Shown: piece by piece, positions 16,906 through 22,938 of the stretch
Position numbering within the stretch: the first letter of the stretch is position 1
Layout of the letters: the number at the start of each line of letters is the position of its first letter
From: CAZAGO01 sp964485045
GTDB taxonomy: Archaea; Nanobdellota; Nanobdellia; Pacearchaeales; GW2011-AR1
NCBI GenBank assembly: GCA_964485045.1
Contig: CAZAGO010000009.1
Span: 1-28,372 of the forward strand
Direction: 5' to 3'
DNA: 28,372 bases
The notes under the pieces: generated by a model
Seen by the model: only the letters and a program-made list of their open reading frames with translations
Told to the model about the DNA's origin: nothing
Databases searched by the model: none
Program-made: the position numbers and the translations under genes

Positions 16906-17386
16906 ATTGTTTTTCTATGAGAAGCTTAATTGCTGAAACAAATGTTCTTGCATTCTTTATAGATTGCTCTGCAAAAGGAAGATTTGCATTAGCATTTACA
17001 TTATAAGTGAATCTTCCTCTGTTTTTCCTTTCAAGGAAAAAAATGTTCAAAAGCGCTTCAGCTTTTTCAGATTCTAAATCATAAATTTCGTTTAGTTGTT
17101 TGCTTAATTTTTTAGAATCCACAAGTTTTTTGAAGCCTTCATAGGTTTTTCTGTGCTCTTCAGGAGAATCTGCTTTTATTCCTTGTGAAAGAAGATAAGC
17201 TTTTGCTGAATAAAAAATGGAATAGTATGACTGAGAGATAACATTGTTAAAAAAAGTTTTTCCAAGGGGAATATTCAACAGATTTTTTGTATCCTTATTT
17301 ATTGAAAGCTCAAAGCTAGCCTTTGCCAAAATTAATTCATTCTCCGCTCTTTCAATGTAGCTTTTAACCCTTAAATCCACGTTCAA
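16904..17386 (-). CDS. HEPN-domain protein of module B
   Basis: 160 residues, all helical in appearance. IERAENELILAKASFEL at 11-27 and SQSYYSIFYSAKAYLL at 51-66 are the typical HEPN helices of archaeal UPF0332-like proteins; EHRKTYEGF follows. The motif region is ERKNRGRFTY, with Arg123 and Tyr128 in R-x4-Y spacing rather than R-x4-H. It overlaps the nucleotidyltransferase gene by 23 bases. The last codons lie inside the 37-bp repeated promoter block of module A, so the end of this gene coincides with a module boundary. Confidence 0.8.
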   Translation of the reverse strand: MNVDLRVKSYIERAENELILAKASFELSINKDTKNLLNIPLGKTFFNNVISQSYYSIFYSAKAYLLSQGIKADSPEEHRKTYEGFKKLVDSKKLSKQLNEIYDLESEKAEALLNIFFLERKNRGRFTYNVNANANLPFAEQSIKNARTFVSAIKLLIEKQ

Positions 17387-17975
17387 CTGCCTCCCATATT
17401 AATTCATAATAAAACTGTGCATTTTTAAGAATTACATGATTTTGAAAGATTTCTTTTCCATAGTTTTTTTCTTTGCTCAAAAGCATTTCTATAAAGTCTT
17501 TTTTTCTAAAAACATACAGGTGAACTTCTGGAACAAAAAGCATTGTTAAATTTTCGACCACTTTCTGCAATTTTACAACATTCTCACTATCAGGCACAAT
17601 AATTATCAAATCTAAATCTGATTTTTTATTGGCACACCCTTGAGCATAGCTTCCAGTGACAATAATCAAATAATCTGAAATTTCTTTTATGGCTATGATT
17701 TTTTGTGAGTTGGGTATTTTTTCAATTTCCTGCTCATCAAGAAAAGATAAATAAATTAAAGCGTTCCTAGACATTTTTAGACTTACTAGATTTGCATTCC
17801 CAACTTTTTCAGAGTCTAAGATCTGTTTTTTTTTCAGATTTTGAATAGATTCATAAATTCTTTGATATGATTTGCTATTTAGTTTAGCCATAATTTGTCT
17901 TATGCTTGCTTTTAGGAAAAAGTCTTTTCTAAATAAGTCTAAAATTTTTATTTCATTTTTGTTTAATGTTTCCAT
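17364..17975 (-). CDS. wHTH-nucleotidyltransferase of module B (MNT-type)
   Basis: 203 residues. Residues 6-65 are a winged helix (IRQIMAKLNSKSYQRIYESI and a KQILDSEKVG wing). The nucleotidyltransferase core has IVTGSYAQG with Gly108-Ser109 and SDLDLIII with Asp120 and Asp122; VHLYVF supplies the third strand. The wHTH fusion again suggests autoregulation. Protein similarity to module A is low outside the motifs even though the promoters share a 37-bp block. A 16-bp palindrome lies three bases upstream of the start. Confidence 0.85.
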   Translation of the reverse strand: METLNKNEIKILDLFRKDFFLKASIRQIMAKLNSKSYQRIYESIQNLKKKQILDSEKVGNANLVSLKMSRNALIYLSFLDEQEIEKIPNSQKIIAIKEISDYLIIVTGSYAQGCANKKSDLDLIIIVPDSENVVKLQKVVENLTMLFVPEVHLYVFRKKDFIEMLLSKEKNYGKEIFQNHVILKNAQFYYELIWEAVERGFKG

Positions 17976-17978
17976 TTT

Positions 17979-17994
17979 GAGATAATATTATCTC
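17979..17994 (-). promoter_or_regulatory. Operator-like palindrome of module B
   Basis: GAGATAATATTATCTC is a perfect 16-bp palindrome immediately upstream of the ATG. The word TTTTGAGATA occurs at 17975-17984 and again at 17997-18006, 22 bases apart, the second touching the TATA-like ATTTAAATA. The layout is the same as in module A but the half-site sequence is different. Confidence 0.65.
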
Positions 17995-18004
17995 ATTTTT
18001 GAGA

Positions 18005-18041
18005 TATTTAAATATTTTGTTTAAACTAGTCCAGAAATTTC
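18005..18041 (-). repeat. 37-bp upstream block, copy B
   Basis: Partner of 16869-16905 (35 of 37 identical). It contains the TATA-like element of module B and encodes the last residues (ISGLV) and stop of nuclease copy 1, replacing that gene's own 3' end. Confidence 0.85.
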
Positions 18042-18473
18042 TTCACACTTTTCTGTGTCATTTCCATAAGGAAAGACAATCGCATGTCCTTCTTTTACGA
18101 TTTCTCTATTTATGAATATTTTTGTTTCATTATTATCCAAATAAACATATCTCAAAAGCCTGTCATAGGAATCTTTATCCGTGGTATCCATTTCAAGTAT
18201 TACTTCTTTCCCAAGAATTAGTTTTTCAAGAAAATTCTTTGATTTAACATACCCTTCCTCTCCACTTTCAGGAGCATTTACACATATTAACCTAACTTTT
18301 TCTCCTGTTGCAATTTCAAAAGTATCTCCATCAATAACATTAACAACAAGGAATGTTTGTTCTTCAGTTTTATTCTCAAAATTAAATAAAAGCCATATAG
18401 AAAAAGAAAGAAGAATTATTAGAACTAAAACGCTTATGATTGAAATAATCACAGATTTTGTAGAAGATTTCAT
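18021..18473 (-). CDS. Membrane-anchored staphylococcal-nuclease-like protein, copy 1 (C-terminally truncated)
   Basis: 150 residues. A signal anchor occupies residues 8-30, followed by an SNase domain: VIDGDTFEI, VRLICVNAPES, KNFLEKLILGK and YDRLLRYVYL. Compared with S. aureus nuclease, the metal Asp of VIDGDT, both catalytic Arg positions (in VRL and YDR) and the Glu of APE are present, but the second metal ligand (usually D in IDAPE or IDTPE) is Asn. The domain ends at CEEI and lacks the final helix; its last residues come from the promoter block of the next module. It is almost identical to copy 2. The likely target is nucleic acid at the outer face of the membrane, if it is active at all. 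Confidence 0.8.
   Translation of the reverse strand: MKSSTKSVIISIISVLVLIILLSFSIWLLFNFENKTEEQTFLVVNVIDGDTFEIATGEKVRLICVNAPESGEEGYVKSKNFLEKLILGKEVILEMDTTDKDSYDRLLRYVYLDNNETKIFINREIVKEGHAIVFPYGNDTEKCEEISGLV
18040..18398 (-). repeat. Near-identical duplicated nuclease segment, copy 1
   Basis: About 359 bp matching 19454-19812 at a constant offset of 1414 bases; I found one difference (Glu versus Gly codon after FENKT). Weaker similarity continues to about 18450 through the membrane-anchor region. Such identity beside otherwise unrelated genes indicates recent duplication or gene conversion. Confidence 0.9.
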
Positions 18474-18480
18474 TTTTTAC

Positions 18481-18505
18481 AAAAGATAATTAGCCATTAT
18501 CTTTT
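18481..18505 (-). promoter_or_regulatory. Ten-base-pair inverted repeat before nuclease copy 1
   Basis: AAAAGATAAT and ATTATCTTTT flank a five-base loop between HEPN-C and nuclease copy 1. A TATA-like TATAAAAAATATA lies beside it on the - strand, so it may be an operator between TATA and start, as in the other modules. A simple terminator reading is weaker because no T-run follows on the - strand. Confidence 0.5.
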
Positions 18506-18520
18506 ATATTTTTTATATCT

Positions 18521-18913
18521 CTAGATGAGTTTTGCCAAAGAATTTATTATTCTATTAATAGTGCTTTCTCTGTTTTTCAAAAAATCACTAGTTACTTTTT
18601 CCCCATAATAAACAATTGCATTTCTTTTTAATCTCAGTTCATCAATCAGAGAAATTTCTCTTTCAGAAAGAGATTTTATTTCTCTTGATGAAAATTCAAT
18701 TAATGCCTTATGACTCAAGGTCTTAAATCCCTTTGTATACATAAAAGATGTTAAAAGCTCCTTAATAATTTCATAATATTCCTCAACCTTTCTGTAAGGA
18801 TCCTGAAGCAAATATATCTTAGAAAGCCTGTCCAAAGCCATTTCTTTTAATGCCTTGGCTCTTTTTTCATCCTTAGATATTCTGAATATTTCTTCCATTT
18901 TATCTTTCTCCAA
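18521..18913 (-). CDS. HEPN-like protein of module C
   Basis: 130 residues, helical throughout. The C-terminal half carries LRLKRNAIVYYG, where Arg97 and Tyr102 make an R-x4-Y motif with a second Tyr directly after; the RN-x-x-x-Y-Y-G form is common in archaeal HEPN proteins. VEEYYEIIKELLTSF at about 43-57 corresponds to the first conserved helix. It overlaps the nucleotidyltransferase by 14 bases. Shorter than the other three HEPN proteins in the island. Confidence 0.75.
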   Translation of the reverse strand: MEKDKMEEIFRISKDEKRAKALKEMALDRLSKIYLLQDPYRKVEEYYEIIKELLTSFMYTKGFKTLSHKALIEFSSREIKSLSEREISLIDELRLKRNAIVYYGEKVTSDFLKNRESTINRIINSLAKLI

Positions 18914-19412
18914 AGAGCAGAGTTCCCTGATTTATGCTTTCAAGCAGACTCTTATTTGGCTCCTGCCTGAAAATCAAATGTATTTTTCTTTTTAAAGATC
19001 TTTCAAATTCGCTTGAATCAAATTTAAATTTGTTCAAATCAACAAAAATATCAATATCTGAACTCTCAATATCCTCTCCTTTGTTATAGCTTCCAAAAAG
19101 AATTATTGATTTGGGATATTTTTCTTTTAATTTATTAATCAGATTGGATTCCTGCAAAAGAATAAGATTAGACACCTTTTTCTGAAAAATAAAATCAGAA
19201 TTTTCCCTCAAAGATTTATACCCAAAAAAAGGTTCTGATTTAACTTTCTCTATTAAATTTTCTGAAAGAAGGGTTTCGATGTGAAGCCTTACTGAAGTCG
19301 GAGCAAGAGATATCTTTTTTGAAATTTCTTTTATAAAATGAACTTTAGTTGGCTCAATAAAAAATATTTCTGCTACTTTCCATAAGCTACATTTTTGTAT
19401 AATCATAAACAT
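18900..19412 (-). CDS. wHTH-nucleotidyltransferase of module C (MNT-type)
   Basis: 170 residues. The winged helix spans about residues 10-65 (HFIKEISKKISLAPTSVRLH). The core has IILFGSYNKG with Gly107-Ser108 and SSDIDIFVDL with Asp119 and Asp121. Two in-frame ATG codons exist (19412 and 19406); the TATA-like TTTATATA centred near 19433 would place a leaderless start at either, with 19406 slightly better spaced. An inverted repeat overlaps both codons. The gene begins only 28 bases after nuclease copy 2. Confidence 0.8.
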   Translation of the reverse strand: MFMIIQKCSLWKVAEIFFIEPTKVHFIKEISKKISLAPTSVRLHIETLLSENLIEKVKSEPFFGYKSLRENSDFIFQKKVSNLILLQESNLINKLKEKYPKSIILFGSYNKGEDIESSDIDIFVDLNKFKFDSSEFERSLKRKIHLIFRQEPNKSLLESINQGTLLFGER

Positions 19413-19417
19413 TTATG
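19404..19417 (-). promoter_or_regulatory. Operator-like palindrome of module C
   Basis: CATAAA-CA-TTTATG is a perfect 6-2-6 inverted repeat overlapping the alternative start codons. A further copy of the half-site word ATAAATGTTT lies at 19431-19440 within the TATA region. It repeats the geometry of modules A and B with a third sequence. Confidence 0.5.
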
Positions 19418-19440
19418 TACTAAGGGATATATAAATGTTT

Positions 19441-19899
19441 CTACCTTTTTATCTCTTCACACTTTTCTGTGTCATTTCCATAAGGAAAGACAATCGCATG
19501 TCCTTCTTTTACGATTTCTCTATTTATGAATATTTTTGTTTCATTATTATCCAAATAAACATATCTCAAAAGCCTGTCATAGGAATCTTTATCCGTGGTA
19601 TCCATTTCAAGTATTACTTCTTTCCCAAGAATTAGTTTTTCAAGAAAATTCTTTGATTTAACATACCCTTCCTCTCCACTTTCAGGAGCATTTACACATA
19701 TTAACCTAACTTTTTCTCCTGTTGCAATTTCAAAAGTATCTCCATCAATAACATTAACAACAAGGAATGTTTGTTCTCCAGTTTTATTCTCAAAATTAAA
19801 TAAAAGCCATAGGGATAGAAAAACAAGAATTATTAGAACTAAAACGCTTATAATCGAAATAATTGTTGTTTTGAAATAATTATTATTTTTTGGCTGCAT
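19441..19899 (-). CDS. Membrane-anchored staphylococcal-nuclease-like protein, copy 2 (C-terminally truncated)
   Basis: 152 residues. A signal anchor at about 12-33 is followed by the SNase domain with Asp52 and Asp54 (VIDGDT), Arg65, Asn70 where family members have a metal-binding Asp, Glu73 and Arg109. The domain ends CEEIKR, before the last helix of the fold. The start overlaps the HEPN-D gene by 17 bases, so it is coupled to module D. The two nuclease copies share about 118 residues with one difference, yet their first residues and last residues differ. The stop codon is followed directly by the promoter of module C. Confidence 0.8.
   Translation of the reverse strand: MQPKNNNYFKTTIISIISVLVLIILVFLSLWLLFNFENKTGEQTFLVVNVIDGDTFEIATGEKVRLICVNAPESGEEGYVKSKNFLEKLILGKEVILEMDTTDKDSYDRLLRYVYLDNNETKIFINREIVKEGHAIVFPYGNDTEKCEEIKR
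19454..19812 (-). repeat. Near-identical duplicated nuclease segment, copy 2
   Basis: Partner of 18040-18398. Identity breaks off at the same codon at the 3' end of both genes (after TGTGAAGA read on the - strand), and fades gradually at the 5' end within the membrane-anchor coding region. Confidence 0.9.
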
Positions 19900-20335
19900 T
19901 TTTTATTTCTTTTCTTATTGATTGAATTTCGTCATAAGAAATTGTGTTAAAAACCTTCTTACAAGTCAAAATAAAGTTTAAAATATCTTTTTCATTTACT
20001 GGTTTAGGAGACTTAAGGTAGTATTGAGCATCTATTCTTTTTTGTTTTAAAGATTCTAGAAACACTATTTGATTTTCTGAAAAAGAATTAAAGAATCTTA
20101 TTAATTCTAAAGTACAATCGTGAATTTCACACTTAACTCCTATTTTTTGTAAAATTGCATAAAATGAATTATAACAAGCATAGTATCCCACAATATTTTT
20201 CCATTTTATAGAAGCTCTTTGCATATCCTTTAAATCTGAATCTGCATCAAAAAGGTATTTTTTTCCTATCGAATCATTTGGTTCTATAAGTTTGATTCCT
20301 CCTTTCTGCAAGCAACACCACTTTAACTTATTCAT
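19883..20335 (-). CDS. HEPN-like protein of module D
   Basis: 150 residues. WKNIVGYYACYNSFYAILQK at 45-64 is the typical first HEPN helix; the motif region is KQKRIDAQYYL with Arg100 and Tyr105 (R-x4-Y) plus a following Tyr. A few Cys residues (7, 8, 54, 69, 74) are unusual for the family. It overlaps the nucleotidyltransferase by eight bases and the nuclease gene downstream by 17 bases, giving a three-gene unit of nucleotidyltransferase, HEPN protein and nuclease. Confidence 0.75.
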   Translation of the reverse strand: MNKLKWCCLQKGGIKLIEPNDSIGKKYLFDADSDLKDMQRASIKWKNIVGYYACYNSFYAILQKIGVKCEIHDCTLELIRFFNSFSENQIVFLESLKQKRIDAQYYLKSPKPVNEKDILNFILTCKKVFNTISYDEIQSIRKEIKNAAKK

Positions 20336-20921
20336 AAGATTTCTCCATAAAAATTTTAATTAAATCTTCAAATCCATTAATAATAATGTGATTATTCTTT
20401 ATTTCACATGAAAGAACATCTTTTTTCTGCAATTTCTCTTTAAAATCTTCAAATGTAGAAAACTGGGCATGAACTTCTATTGGGAATTTTTTTATTATGT
20501 TCGCTAAGCGATTATTTTTTTTACAAAATAAAACAATATCTAAATCTGAACTTGGATTTTGAATTTTCTTAGCATAACTTCCAAAAACTACTAAAGGAAC
20601 ATTTAATTCTCTAAAAAGAATAGCAAGCCCATCATTTTCAATAAGAAATTTCAGAGACTTATAGCTCTCACCAATCATTAGAATTTGAAAAAAAAGCGGA
20701 GACTCACTATCTAAGTAATAGATTTTATTTTTCCCTTCCCTTGTATACTTTAAAAATCCCTTTTTATTAAGAGAATTTAATTTTCTAGAAATCGTTCTCT
20801 GAGGAGAACTGAGAATTCTAACCAGTTCGCTCTCTCGAATTCTAAGAGAATAATCGTTAACAAATACAGAAATAATATTCAAATCTTTCTCATTTAGCCA
20901 TTTTTGACTTATATTAGCCAT
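20328..20921 (-). CDS. wHTH-nucleotidyltransferase of module D (MNT-type)
   Basis: 197 residues. The winged helix covers about 10-70 (LRIRESELVRILSSPQRTIS, wing GFLKYTREGKNKIYYL). The nucleotidyltransferase core has LVVFGSYAKK with Gly114-Ser115 and SSDLDIVLF with Asp126 and Asp128; VEVHAQF follows in the third-strand position. It is the first gene of the island, with a TATA box 25 bases before the ATG. Unlike modules A to C, I see no perfect palindrome at its start. Confidence 0.85.
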   Translation of the reverse strand: MANISQKWLNEKDLNIISVFVNDYSLRIRESELVRILSSPQRTISRKLNSLNKKGFLKYTREGKNKIYYLDSESPLFFQILMIGESYKSLKFLIENDGLAILFRELNVPLVVFGSYAKKIQNPSSDLDIVLFCKKNNRLANIIKKFPIEVHAQFSTFEDFKEKLQKKDVLSCEIKNNHIIINGFEDLIKIFMEKSYE

Positions 20922-20937
20922 ATTTAATCATGAATAC

Positions 20938-20951
20938 TTTATTTATAAAAG
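20938..20951 (-). promoter_or_regulatory. TATA box of module D
   Basis: On the - strand CTTTTATAAATAAA is centred about 25 bases upstream of the ATG at 20921, fitting a leaderless archaeal transcript for the first gene of the island. Confidence 0.55.
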
Positions 20952-21125
20952 TTTGGAATACCGCCAAAACTGATTCAATTTGGAGCTATATTATTTTCGG
21001 CAATTGCGGGAGTGCTCACCGTTTTATTAGTTTATTTTATAAGAAGAGAGTACTCAAAATCAGGAGGGATTATTTCTTCTCTTTTCATGGCGGTTTTTTA
21101 TTTGTCCGTTTTATTTTCAAGATAA
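20949..21125 (+). pseudogene. C-terminal remnant of a polytopic membrane protein
   Basis: A + strand frame bounded by TAA at 20946 and TAA at 21123-21125 encodes 58 residues without an initiating Met: FGIPPKLIQF, a hydrophobic helix (GAILFSAIAGVLTVLLVYF), RREYSKSGG and a second hydrophobic stretch ending FSR. Its alternation of helices and basic loops is protein-like, unlike the overlapping longer frame that starts at 20930. It looks like the end of a gene cut off at its left side where module D begins. The parent family was not recognised. Confidence 0.5.
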
Positions 21126-21172
21126 GTAAGATACTACCAATTTTTTCAGCTTATTTTTTTCTTTTACCCCAT

Positions 21173-21232
21173 TTTTTACCAATTAAACGTTATATTTCAG
21201 CGCATTTTTACCTATTAAACGTTATATTCCAG
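21173..21232. repeat. Two 28-bp direct repeats upstream of the surface-protein promoter
   Basis: Copies at 21173-21200 and 21205-21232, 32 bases apart, differ at two positions. Each begins TTTTTACC and contains ATTAAACGTTATATT followed by CAG. They end at the TATA box of the next gene. The ATTAAACGTTA core is nearly palindromic (AACGTT). The placement suggests a paired regulator-binding site. Bases 21126-21172 hold only T-rich sequence with a vague third copy (ACTACCAATTTTTTCAG). Confidence 0.7.
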
Positions 21233-21241
21233 TATATAAAA
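21233..21241 (+). promoter_or_regulatory. TATA box of the surface glycoprotein gene
   Basis: TATATAAAA directly follows the second 28-bp repeat. Start of transcription would be expected near 21263, giving a leader of about 26 bases; AGGA just before the ATG at 21289 may aid initiation. Confidence 0.55.
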
Positions 21242-21288
21242 CAAAACATTTTTAAAAGAAAAAACCCTTGGCTTTGATATATTAGGAA

Positions 21289-22704
21289 ATGGATGTCTTG
21301 AGAAAAAGAGTTGAGAAATACTCAAGTAAGGTTTTAGCAGGTGTTTTGACTAGTTTTATAATCGCAATTGTAATCCTTTCTGGTCCTGCTTCGGCTTTTA
21401 TTGTTAGTCTAGAGAGTTTTAACGATGATTCACCTATAGAAGGAGAACACATTTATTCAATTGCTTCTATAGAGATAAAAAGTAATGAAAGAGTAAATAT
21501 TCCATATGTTAGTCTTTTTATAAACGATGAACTTATGTGTGCTTTCAATGCTTACACTGGAACACCTTCAGGAGATTGTGCAGAAGCAATACATACTATT
21601 TCACTAATAAATACTAGTGCTACCGATAATTCTTATGGATATGGATATGGGTACGGATATGGTTATGCTTACGGAGAAGAGTATGGATATGGGTACGGGT
21701 ATACTCAGGGATATAGTAATACAAAATTCACATACAACATTACTATAGATACCTTAGGGTTAACACCAGGGCAAGAATATGAAATGGTTCTTTCAACAGA
21801 TCTTGGACCTAGAAATTATTCTTCTGAAGCTGCAAGTTTCTCAATAGGAAAAAATGTTTCTGGAGATCTATTTGAAGACGTGGGATTCTTACTTCCTGTA
21901 AATGAGACCGACCCAGAAAATATTTCCAATGTTACTGTAAACAATGAATGGATCATCAACGTTACAGTAGGTAGTGATAGCGCTGAAGTTGAAATACCTG
22001 AAGGAACAGTCATAAAGATGGGAGATAATTCAAGCCTTAATCTTACAAAAATAACTGCAAACATAGTTGGACTTTCAAATCTTTCAGGACTAACCGGATT
22101 TGATTTCAAGGGTGCGGTTCAGTTTGGTATTCCAAACATGGGACTTACATTCAGCCAACCTATAACAATAAAAATGGTAGTTGGAGATGCCTTAAATGGA
22201 CAAACTCTTCAAGTATACAGATCTACAACTGGAACTAGCGGATGGACACAAACAGGAATAGAAGCTCCAAAGAGTTGTGTAGTTAGTTCTGGAATATGTG
22301 AATTTAATGCTACACAAGCTTCATACTTCAGTTCAGTTTCTGTCAGTCCTACAGAAAGTACTACTAGTGGAAGTAGAGCAAGTTCTTGCTCAACGGAATG
22401 GGAATGTACTAGTTGGAGTGTTTGTACAAACAATGTTCAAACAAGAACTTGTTCTTATCCTCCTAAATCCTGTACTCCAAGAGATACAAAGCCTGTTGAA
22501 ACTCAATCTTGTACTTCAATAAAAGAATCAAGTGGAGCTAGCGGTCTTCAGGAAGAAGAAACTGAAACTCCAATTGAATCTTCTAAAAAATTCATGGATT
22601 CACTTTTCTCACTTAAAGGAATAGGAATAATCCTCTTCATACTCATAATTATAGGACTTATAGTAATTCTCAAGGTTACTTTAATGGGTAGTAAAAAGAT
22701 ATAG
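21289..22704 (+). CDS. Secreted surface protein with Tyr-Gly repeats and a TSP1-like domain, C-terminal membrane anchor
   Basis: 471 residues. A signal sequence spans about 1-38 (basic start, helix, then PASAF). A beta-type domain at 39-110 is followed by a Tyr-Gly repeat at about 116-142. A second beta-sandwich domain at about 190-350 includes VEIPEGTVIKMG and the segment FSQPITIKMVVGDALNGQTLQVYRS in two halves, resembling domains of large archaeal and bacterial surface proteins. A thrombospondin type 1-like Cys/Trp domain at about 366-409 (WECTSWSVC, then RTC) precedes a helix at 441-463 with a Lys-rich end. Several NxS/T sequons are present. It is probably displayed on the cell surface and may be glycosylated by the locus to its left. 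Binding partner unknown. Confidence 0.85.
   Translation: MDVLRKRVEKYSSKVLAGVLTSFIIAIVILSGPASAFIVSLESFNDDSPIEGEHIYSIASIEIKSNERVNIPYVSLFINDELMCAFNAYTGTPSGDCAEAIHTISLINTSATDNSYGYGYGYGYGYAYGEEYGYGYGYTQGYSNTKFTYNITIDTLGLTPGQEYEMVLSTDLGPRNYSSEAASFSIGKNVSGDLFEDVGFLLPVNETDPENISNVTVNNEWIINVTVGSDSAEVEIPEGTVIKMGDNSSLNLTKITANIVGLSNLSGLTGFDFKGAVQFGIPNMGLTFSQPITIKMVVGDALNGQTLQVYRSTTGTSGWTQTGIEAPKSCVVSSGICEFNATQASYFSSVSVSPTESTTSGSRASSCSTEWECTSWSVCTNNVQTRTCSYPPKSCTPRDTKPVETQSCTSIKESSGASGLQEEETETPIESSKKFMDSLFSLKGIGIILFILIIIGLIVILKVTLMGSKKI
21634..21714 (+). repeat. Tyr-Gly codon repeat within the surface protein
   Basis: The bases TATGGATATGGG and variants repeat, encoding about eleven Tyr-Gly or Tyr-Ala units broken by EE and TQ. 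Synonymous third positions vary (TAT/TAC, GGA/GGT/GGG), so the repeat is maintained at protein level and is not a fresh slippage product. Confidence 0.85.
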
Positions 22705-22875
22705 TTTATTTTTAAAGAAAAAGTATATATCCTAAAGAAAGGAGAAGCTAAAGAGACTGCAAATGAAAACGCAGATATTATTTTATCTCTTCATTCAAAA
22801 TACCTTCAAGAACTAACGAGCAAGAATTTTTGTGAATTTATTCAAAATGTAAATAAAAATTGTCTTGGGATTTAA
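22705..22875 (+). other. In-frame 56-codon extension after the surface-protein stop
   Basis: The frame of the surface protein stays open after its TAG until a TAA at 22873-22875, encoding FIFKEKVYILKKGEAKETAN and then a helical segment with IILSLHSKYLQEL and two Cys. There is no internal Met or plausible start. The chance of 56 open codons in such AT-rich DNA is about one in a hundred by base composition. It may be the remnant of another gene. Readthrough is possible but unsupported. Bases 22876-22910 hold nothing further. Confidence 0.35.
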
Positions 22876-22910
22876 ATAAATTCTAACGCAATTACTCTAG
22901 CATAGGATCC

Positions 22911-22920
22911 TTAAATATAA
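22911..22920 (+). promoter_or_regulatory. TATA box of the radical SAM cassette
   Basis: TTAAATATAA lies about 24 bases before the ATG at 22939, the spacing for a leaderless transcript. It supports that ATG as the start of the peptide gene and hence of the cassette. Confidence 0.6.
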
Positions 22921-22938
22921 GTAAAAACTTGATTTTTT

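Noticed and set aside
16840..18041. CRISPR-like array from the repeated promoter blocks
   Set aside because: Only two copies more than 1.1 kb apart, tied to gene starts; no regular spacers and no cas genes.
18181..19879. Two frames of about 100 residues antisense to the nuclease copies
   Set aside because: They are mirror products of the duplicated coding strand; their conservation is explained by the SNase genes.
18021..19899. Insertion sequence causing the 359-bp duplication
   Set aside because: No transposase and no terminal inverted repeats; the repeat is confined to the nuclease coding region.
20930..21277. 115-residue + strand frame between module D and the surface protein
   Set aside because: It covers the TATA box and the 28-bp repeats and has erratic composition. 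The protein-like signal is in another frame (20949-21125).
22209..22522. Frames on both strands within the TSP1 region
   Set aside because: The signal peptide, domain order and membrane anchor make the main + strand frame the real one.
22702..22704. TAG read as pyrrolysine to extend the surface protein
   Set aside because: No Pyl machinery is visible, and the protein already ends in a typical membrane anchor with a Lys-rich tail.
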